Positions 5,994 through 10,425 of a stretch of 10,425 nt of DNA are shown piece after piece. The notes under the pieces are model-generated. The model saw only the letters and a program-made list of their open reading frames with translations, was not told the DNA's origin and did no database searches. Both the position numbers and the translations under genes were made by a program. The DNA lies in the NCBI GenBank assembly GCA_034111105.1, contig JAWUXY010000088.1:1-10425 (forward strand), given 5' to 3'. Positions within the stretch are counted from its first letter, which is position 1. Every line of letters begins with the position of its first letter. Source of the DNA: Bermanella sp034111105 (GTDB lineage: Bacteria; Pseudomonadota; Gammaproteobacteria; Pseudomonadales; Oceanobacteraceae).

Positions 5994-6359
5994 GTGTTGC
6001 GAACATTATTATCTATAACCCTTTTGCTGCTTAGTTGCGCCAGTCTTGGCGCGCAAGAGCAAGCGACTGAGGACGAAAGTGACCCTTACTGGTTTGATGA
6101 AACGTTAGAAGACATGGTCACGCCCCTTAAACAGTGGGTCGAGGACCAAGTACATTCATCTGACGCGCCCACTGAAAATATCTTCCGTGACAGTGATTTA
6201 CGCCAAGCCATAAAAAAAGCCCTCGCTATCTTTCCTGGTACGGTATTAAGCGCCCAATACCTCAACCAACAGTACAAAATCAAAATAATCTCTGAGCAAG
6301 GCGTGATTGATGTGGTGACGATCAATATGGAGGAAGCAAATGAAACTCCTGCTAATTGA
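5994..6359 (+). CDS. Small exported PepSY-like protein
   Basis: About 121 residues with an N-terminal hydrophobic signal (MLRTLLSITLLLLSC). Cleavage may be after 'SLGA' (residue 20) by signal peptidase I; alternatively 'LLSC' at 12-15 could serve as a weak lipobox. The middle is acidic (residues 21-60). Residues about 67-112 ('DLRQAIKKALAIFPGTVLSAQYL' then 'YKIKIISEQGVIDVVTI') have the helix, PG turn and beta-strands of a PepSY-type domain. Short PepSY proteins are often found beside PhoP/QseB-type two-component genes, as here, and may act as periplasmic modulators of the kinase; this is inference. The start codon is GTG 5994 or possibly TTG 5997; a CAGG (5986-5989) suits either. The 3' end overlaps the response regulator by 20 bases. 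Confidence 0.75.
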   Translation: MLRTLLSITLLLLSCASLGAQEQATEDESDPYWFDETLEDMVTPLKQWVEDQVHSSDAPTENIFRDSDLRQAIKKALAIFPGTVLSAQYLNQQYKIKIISEQGVIDVVTINMEEANETPAN

Positions 6360-7023
6360 AGATGACAATGTCTTACGCGAACAATTACGCCTCAGCTTAG
6401 AAAAAGCCAATTTTACAGTCACATGCAGTGCCGATGGTGAAGATGGCTGGTATCAAGCAAAAGAATTTGAATTTGACTTGGCTATTATTGATATTGGCCT
6501 GCCTAAGCTATCAGGGCTTGAGGTCATCACAAACATTCGCAACAAAGGCTTAGCACTGCCCATATTAATTTTAACCGCCCGCAGTAGCTGGCAAGACAAA
6601 GTAGAAGGCCTAAACGCTGGCGCGGATGACTACCTTGCTAAACCGTTTCAATTAGAAGAACTGATTGCACGTGTGCAGGCTATGATTCGCCGCTCGTCGG
6701 GGTTTCCTAATAACATCATCGAACACGGTGACATCATACTCGACAGCACCACTCAAAGTGTTCGCAGTCAAGACCGCGATGTTGTACTCACCGCATTTGA
6801 ATATAAAGTCCTTGAATACTTTATGCGCCATCCTCAACAGGTCATCTCTAAAACACGTTTAATGGACTACCTATACAATAATGATCAAGACAGAGACAGT
6901 AATGTTATTGAAGTACTGGTTAGCCGCCTACGGCAAAAATTAGACCCTAACAATACCATCAAACCTCTAGAAACATTACGAGGCCGAGGTTATCAATTTA
7001 CGCTTAAAGGCAAAATGTCATGA
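6340..7023 (+). CDS. OmpR/PhoP-family response regulator
   Basis: A 227-residue transcription factor. The receiver domain (1-118) has the acidic pair D8-D9 (after 'LLLIE'), phospho-acceptor D51 in 'AIIDIGLPKLSG', switch residue T79 and conserved K101 in 'LAKPF'. The C-terminal winged-helix DNA-binding domain (about 128-223) carries 'LTAFEYKVLEYFMRHP' and 'IEVLVSRLRQKL', ending with the wing 'LRGRGYQF'. All key residues are intact and the length is standard. It is closest in feel to PhoP/QseB regulators, which fits the PhoQ-like kinase that follows. Its GGAGGA ribosome binding site (6329-6334) lies within the PepSY-like gene, and its stop overlaps the kinase start in an ATGA. It probably regulates its own operon; control of the neighbouring efflux genes is possible but not shown. 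Confidence 0.93.
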   Translation: MKLLLIEDDNVLREQLRLSLEKANFTVTCSADGEDGWYQAKEFEFDLAIIDIGLPKLSGLEVITNIRNKGLALPILILTARSSWQDKVEGLNAGADDYLAKPFQLEELIARVQAMIRRSSGFPNNIIEHGDIILDSTTQSVRSQDRDVVLTAFEYKVLEYFMRHPQQVISKTRLMDYLYNNDQDRDSNVIEVLVSRLRQKLDPNNTIKPLETLRGRGYQFTLKGKMS

Positions 7024-8357
7024 CGTTTTCACTGCGTAAACGTTTTTTTATTTTCACCGCCATTGCCTCTATCATTGTGATGCTTGTCAGCTCACTTATA
7101 TTAAACTATGTGTACACCTTAGAGCTAAAAACAGAAGCGCAAGATAAACTTCGCCTGCATATTTTTAATCTTTTGTCTGTTTCTAATTTTAAAAATAATG
7201 AAATAGCCCTGCCTGTTATATTATCCAACCCTGATTTTAACCGTGAAAACAGCCCTTTATTCTCTTATGTTACGAATCAAGAGAATCAAAAAGTATGGCA
7301 ATCGCTTTCACTCTCAAAAGAAATTCATATTGAAGACAAACAGTCAAAAACCGGAAAATGGAATTTTGGTGAAATACGTTTTGAACAAGATGAATACCTA
7401 TGGGCAAGTTATGGCATCAGTTGGAACCAAAGCCCGAAAAGCTATCGATATATGGTGGCAGTTAATAGTCAGCTGCTAAATGATGTCATTATGCGTTTTC
7501 GTATTTGGTTGGTTGGCGGTTTTATTTTTGTGAGCCTGCTTTTTTTATTGATTCAGCACTGGGTACTTAAACTTGCGTTTAATCCGATTAAGTCACTTAA
7601 ACAAGAAATCATTCAATTAGAAAACGGCAACCAAGATCATATAATGAAACAATACCCAAAAGAATTAGTGGGTGTTAGCCATAATATTAATGCGCTGATT
7701 AAAAAAGAGCGCAATCAAAGAGAAAAATACCGAACCAGCATGGCTGACTTAGCCCATAGCTTAAAAACGCCCGTGGCTATTATTAATAATGAGCTGGGTC
7801 ACAGTAACGACAACTTAATCGTACATAATGCTCTGTCGCGTATAAACGAGACCATCGAGTACCAATTAAGAAAAGCGGTTATCAGCGGGCCTCATGTTAT
7901 TTCACAAGGCGTCAATATTGAAAAATCCGTTAATGATGTGGTGTCTGCATTACAGAAAATACACATTGACCGCCAGATTATCGTTAAGATAACGGTGCCC
8001 AGTGACGTCACATTCCCTGGAGACAGCAATGACCTGCTAGAAGTACTGGGTAATCTATTAGACAATGGTTTTAAATACGCAAAATCGACGATATCGGTTA
8101 ATGTTAGTACACGCAATAACAAACTCATCATCACAATCGAAGACGATGGTAATGGGTTATTAAGCGAAGATTGCATGATTATTTTTAATCGCGGTTTGCG
8201 CATAGATGAAACGCCTAACGGACAAGGATTAGGGTTATCTATTGTGAAAAACGTTATTGAAAGCTATCACGGCTCAATAGAAGCATCGACATCACCGCTA
8301 GGCGGTGCACGCTTCATGATTGAAATACCACTAAGGACGCACAATGAAAATAATTAG
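7020..8357 (+). CDS. PhoQ-like sensor histidine kinase
   Basis: A 445-residue inner-membrane kinase that should phosphorylate the regulator encoded just before it. Two membrane segments (about 9-31 and 162-182) flank a periplasmic sensor of about 130 residues. A HAMP-like linker (about 183-230, 'NPIKSLKQEIIQLENGN') leads to the dimerisation helix with phospho-acceptor H246 in 'DLAHSLKTPVAI', the sequence style of PhoQ. The ATPase domain has an N box (N345/N349, 'NLLDNGFKYA'), G1 'EDDGNG' (374-379) and G2 'GQGLGLSIVK' (401-410). Nothing is missing. The sensor region lacks a conspicuous acidic cluster such as enteric PhoQ uses for divalent cations and peptides, so the stimulus may differ. The 3' end overlaps the first lipoprotein gene by 14 bases. 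Confidence 0.92.
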   Translation: MTFSLRKRFFIFTAIASIIVMLVSSLILNYVYTLELKTEAQDKLRLHIFNLLSVSNFKNNEIALPVILSNPDFNRENSPLFSYVTNQENQKVWQSLSLSKEIHIEDKQSKTGKWNFGEIRFEQDEYLWASYGISWNQSPKSYRYMVAVNSQLLNDVIMRFRIWLVGGFIFVSLLFLLIQHWVLKLAFNPIKSLKQEIIQLENGNQDHIMKQYPKELVGVSHNINALIKKERNQREKYRTSMADLAHSLKTPVAIINNELGHSNDNLIVHNALSRINETIEYQLRKAVISGPHVISQGVNIEKSVNDVVSALQKIHIDRQIIVKITVPSDVTFPGDSNDLLEVLGNLLDNGFKYAKSTISVNVSTRNNKLIITIEDDGNGLLSEDCMIIFNRGLRIDETPNGQGLGLSIVKNVIESYHGSIEASTSPLGGARFMIEIPLRTHNENN

Positions 8358-8643
8358 CATGCTGCTTGCCGTTATCTTTTTATCGGCTTGCTCGTCTGTC
8401 ACCATGCGCACAGACGATAAACCTAAATCTCATGCTGCACCCACCTTTCAAAAAACCTACACATACTGGTGGTGGTATTCGGTGGGCGAACATGATGTCA
8501 ACGTACGTGAGATATGCAAAGGCAAGCCTGTTGAGCAAATACAAACCATTACCACAGCCACTGACTTTCTTGCCCATATATTTACCCTAGGTATTTATGC
8601 ACCAAGAACAGCAAGAGTATGGTGTAAGGAGGGGGATCTATGA
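8344..8643 (+). CDS. Bor/Iss-family lipoprotein
   Basis: A 99-residue lipoprotein: signal peptide MKIISMLLAVIFLSAC with lipobox LSAC, so C16 would be lipidated. The mature part resembles the phage lambda Bor / plasmid Iss family (Pfam Lambda_Bor): an aromatic strand near 40-46 ('TYWWWYS'), 'VREICKGK' around C58, and the hallmark end 'FTLGIYAPRTARVWC' with C94. C58 and C94 could form a disulfide. Bor and Iss are outer-membrane surface lipoproteins linked to serum resistance in Escherichia coli, but many chromosomal relatives have unknown roles. Here it sits inside a two-component operon, with AAGGA (8333-8337) as its ribosome binding site, so function in envelope stress or sensing is a reasonable guess only. 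Confidence 0.85.
   Translation: MKIISMLLAVIFLSACSSVTMRTDDKPKSHAAPTFQKTYTYWWWYSVGEHDVNVREICKGKPVEQIQTITTATDFLAHIFTLGIYAPRTARVWCKEGDL
8625..8632 (+). promoter_or_regulatory. Strong Shine-Dalgarno for the second lipoprotein
   Basis: TAAGGAGG lies seven bases upstream of ATG 8640 and is followed by more G. It is the most complete ribosome binding site in the operon and suggests this last gene is translated strongly even though it overlaps the preceding stop (ATGA). Confidence 0.7.
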
Positions 8644-8948
8644 GCTTTCAATATAGAAAAATTTTAGTCAGCATTGGCGTGCTCGCTTCACTTGGTGGCT
8701 GCGCTAAAATGAACTTTATAAACGGTGTTGAGGTGAACGAAACCGTTAAGCGTGATCAATGGCATCACTCGGGTTTATTAGACCTCATTGAATTCAGTGC
8801 ACCCGTTAAAATCAATTATCTGTGCGATGACAAACAATGGGATACAATTACGATTGAGAAAAACTTTGCAAATATAGTTGCTAGCACTCTTTATATTTAC
8901 ACACCTTGGATAGCGCATTATGAGTGTCGAGAAAATATTGATTATTGA
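8640..8948 (+). CDS. Second, divergent Bor-like lipoprotein
   Basis: A 102-residue lipoprotein with signal MSFQYRKILVSIGVLASLGGC; lipobox LGGC puts the lipidated cysteine at C21. It would not be called Bor at first sight, but the C-terminal half follows the same plan as its upstream neighbour: 'INYLCDDK' around C62, then 'FANIVASTLYIYTPWIAHYEC' ending at C96. The Cys-Cys distance is 34 residues, against 36 in the first protein, and the IYTP motif and final aromatic-x-Cys match. So the two look like an old tandem duplication. It starts in an ATGA overlap with the previous stop and is the last gene before a strong terminator. Whether it goes to the outer or inner membrane is not certain (residue +2 is Ala, so no Asp retention signal). 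Confidence 0.72.
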   Translation: MSFQYRKILVSIGVLASLGGCAKMNFINGVEVNETVKRDQWHHSGLLDLIEFSAPVKINYLCDDKQWDTITIEKNFANIVASTLYIYTPWIAHYECRENIDY

Positions 8949-8975
8949 TTACTAAGAAGTACAACGCTAGCGAGA

Positions 8976-9010
8976 AAAAAGGGCTTACACATTATGTGTA
9001 AGCCCTTTTT
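8976..9010. terminator. Bidirectional intrinsic terminator between convergent genes
   Basis: AAAAAGGGCTTACACA (8976-8991) and TGTGTAAGCCCTTTTT (8995-9010) form a perfect 16-bp stem with a TTA loop. A-runs and T-runs at the base give a U-tract in both directions. It serves the lipoprotein end of the plus-strand operon and the TonB-receptor gene coming from the right. Confidence 0.92.
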
Positions 9011-9017
9011 CATGAGA

Positions 9018-10425
9018 TTAGAATATAAATTTAGCACCTAATGAAAACAAGCTAGGTAAATCCGATACTTTTTCGCGGGTCGAATAATCGTCATTGTAAT
9101 CATATCCGGTGATATTCTGACGACCATAAATGTTCTTCACATCAAAATATATATTGGTCATCTCACTTTTTTGATAATCAATGCGCAAGTCCATGGAGTG
9201 CACCGCTGATAAGCGTTCACTATTGATCTTGCCTTCAATCGGGTCATATAGATACGGGTCACTGCCACAGCCTGCACCTGTATTATCGGCCTCGTAACCG
9301 CTGTCACATTTGTATACGGCTTTACCGCCAGAAATAGGCGTCACTAGATTTCCGCTTTGGTAGCGCCATTTAGCACCCACCGTCATTTTTGGGGTCAGTT
9401 CATAGCTCGCCACTAGGTTAACTATCCAAGGACGATCATAAGAGTAATTAAAACTTTCATCCGTAATGGTGTTTTTACGCTTTGTTTTACTGTAGGTCAC
9501 CGATGCCCAACCATACCATCTATCTGTCAAATTCTTATTCACTAGAAATTCAACCCCATAAGTATGACCTTCGGCGGCATTTAAAAATTTCTTTTCGTTA
9601 GGCGACGTTTTTTCATCATATGCAGGATTAGAAATTACTAGGTCATGTAAATCTTTGTAATACACTTCTAATTTAGCGCTAACACTGTCATCTAACTGGT
9701 ACTCAAAACCTGTTACATAATGCTCACTGTTGGGCATATCTAATTCAGGGTTACCCGTTTCTTTTAATACCGCAAAGAAATCACGAGGGGTTTGAGTGTG
9801 CCTGCCAACCGCCCCAGTTAAGGTCCAGTTGTCTGTTAACTCATAACGGGATTGAAACCTTGGCTCAATGGTGGTTTCTTTCATATAATCATCATAGACA
9901 TTGTTCATACCAAATGTCAGCTGTAGATACGGCGTAGCCATCCAATCATAAGCGTTAAAAATACGGGTTGTATCAAGGGTTAATTTATCTTTTAATGTGA
10001 TTTTAGTTCCGGTTGATGCAGGCCCACAAACTTCTAAGTCGTCATTACACGGGTCATACAAACCTGACATATTATAACGTAAAATATTTTGCGAAAACTC
10101 TGCGCCATAACGGTAATTGTCACCATTATTTAGCGGGGTTTCAAACTGCATTTTCATACGATAATCATCACTGGTGGTAACAATATCGAATAAGGTGCCG
10201 ATTTTAAATTTAAAATCTTGCTCTTTGTGGCTAAACACAAATAAACCAGATGTGCCGCCAGAATAAAGCGTGTCATACATAAAACCCTGGCTATTGTAAT
10301 AACCATCGGAATTCAATTCCCCAACAATAGCAGGCTCTTTATTGGCATCTTCGTATTTATCACCAATCTCAATGGTCACATGATCACGGGCACCTAACGC
10401 AAGAAACTTCAAATTGCTGGTATCA
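9018..10425 (-). CDS. TonB-dependent outer-membrane receptor, C-terminal part (window-truncated)
   Basis: About 468 residues of a beta-barrel receptor are visible. The frame stays open to the window edge (a TTG at 10412 is just an internal Leu codon), so the signal peptide, TonB box, plug and first strands lie outside. The sequence is a run of alternating amphipathic strands and Gly/Asp/Asn-rich loops. Typical TonB-receptor signatures are 'YELTDNWTLTGAVGRHTQTP', 'LEVYYKDLHDLVISNP', 'NAAEGHTYGVEFLVNK' and 'GWASVTYSKTKR', and it ends in the outer-membrane aromatic terminus 'FSLGAKFIF'. Two predicted external loops each hold a cysteine pair (about 10021-10053 and 9259-9312) that could form disulfides. 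The substrate (siderophore, sugar, peptide, vitamin) cannot be told. No regulatory gene is attached within view. Confidence 0.92.
   Translation of the reverse strand, partial: DTSNLKFLALGARDHVTIEIGDKYEDANKEPAIVGELNSDGYYNSQGFMYDTLYSGGTSGLFVFSHKEQDFKFKIGTLFDIVTTSDDYRMKMQFETPLNNGDNYRYGAEFSQNILRYNMSGLYDPCNDDLEVCGPASTGTKITLKDKLTLDTTRIFNAYDWMATPYLQLTFGMNNVYDDYMKETTIEPRFQSRYELTDNWTLTGAVGRHTQTPRDFFAVLKETGNPELDMPNSEHYVTGFEYQLDDSVSAKLEVYYKDLHDLVISNPAYDEKTSPNEKKFLNAAEGHTYGVEFLVNKNLTDRWYGWASVTYSKTKRKNTITDESFNYSYDRPWIVNLVASYELTPKMTVGAKWRYQSGNLVTPISGGKAVYKCDSGYEADNTGAGCGSDPYLYDPIEGKINSERLSAVHSMDLRIDYQKSEMTNIYFDVKNIYGRQNITGYDYNDDYSTREKVSDLPSLFSLGAKFIF

Noticed and set aside
10410..10412. TTG as the start of the TonB receptor
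   Set aside because: The frame is open beyond it to the window edge, and the sequence there is already barrel-like; it is an internal leucine codon.
1..10425. CRISPR arrays, tRNA or rRNA genes
   Set aside because: No regularly spaced repeats and no recognisable tRNA or rRNA sequence were seen on either strand.

Overview
The window reads as a chromosomal stretch from a marine-type Gammaproteobacterium. It has moderate to low GC, a PhoP/PhoQ-like two-component pair, Bor-like lipoproteins, an RND efflux pump and a TonB-dependent receptor. Species cannot be named from the sequence alone. All identifications below come from motifs and recalled family features; no database search was run.

Left end (1-1340, all minus strand): an accessory patch. 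It opens with the 5' end of an IS3-family insertion sequence (start of orfA plus terminal inverted repeat, ending near 141). The IS sits inside codon 13 of a short ORF that has its own Shine-Dalgarno sequence. Reading 5'->3' on the minus strand, the order is: a catalytic-domain-only tyrosine recombinase (606-1340); a translationally coupled small XRE-like HTH protein (404-613); the 3' remnant of a second recombinase of the same family (277-363); a 31-codon ORF overlapping that remnant's stop by ATGA (185-280); and the IS-interrupted ORF (142-179). This looks like a decayed tandem array of 'recombinase + small coupled gene' modules.

Middle (1632-5892, plus strand): a two-gene RND efflux operon made of a periplasmic adaptor and a 1072-aa permease. 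No outer-membrane channel gene is present. It ends in a hairpin terminator at 5902-5931. The upstream region carries a perfect 9-2-9 palindrome.

Right-middle (5994-8948, plus strand): a compact five-gene operon in which every junction overlaps. It encodes a PepSY-like exported protein, a PhoP/OmpR-type response regulator, a PhoQ-like histidine kinase and two tandem Bor-like lipoproteins. Its upstream region also has a perfect 9-2-9 palindrome. The layout suggests an envelope-sensing system that co-produces two surface or periplasmic lipoproteins, next to an efflux pump it might control; that link is inference. A strong bidirectional terminator (8976-9010) separates it from the convergent gene.

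Right end (9018-10425, minus strand): the C-terminal beta-barrel portion of a TonB-dependent outer-membrane receptor whose 5' part lies outside the window.
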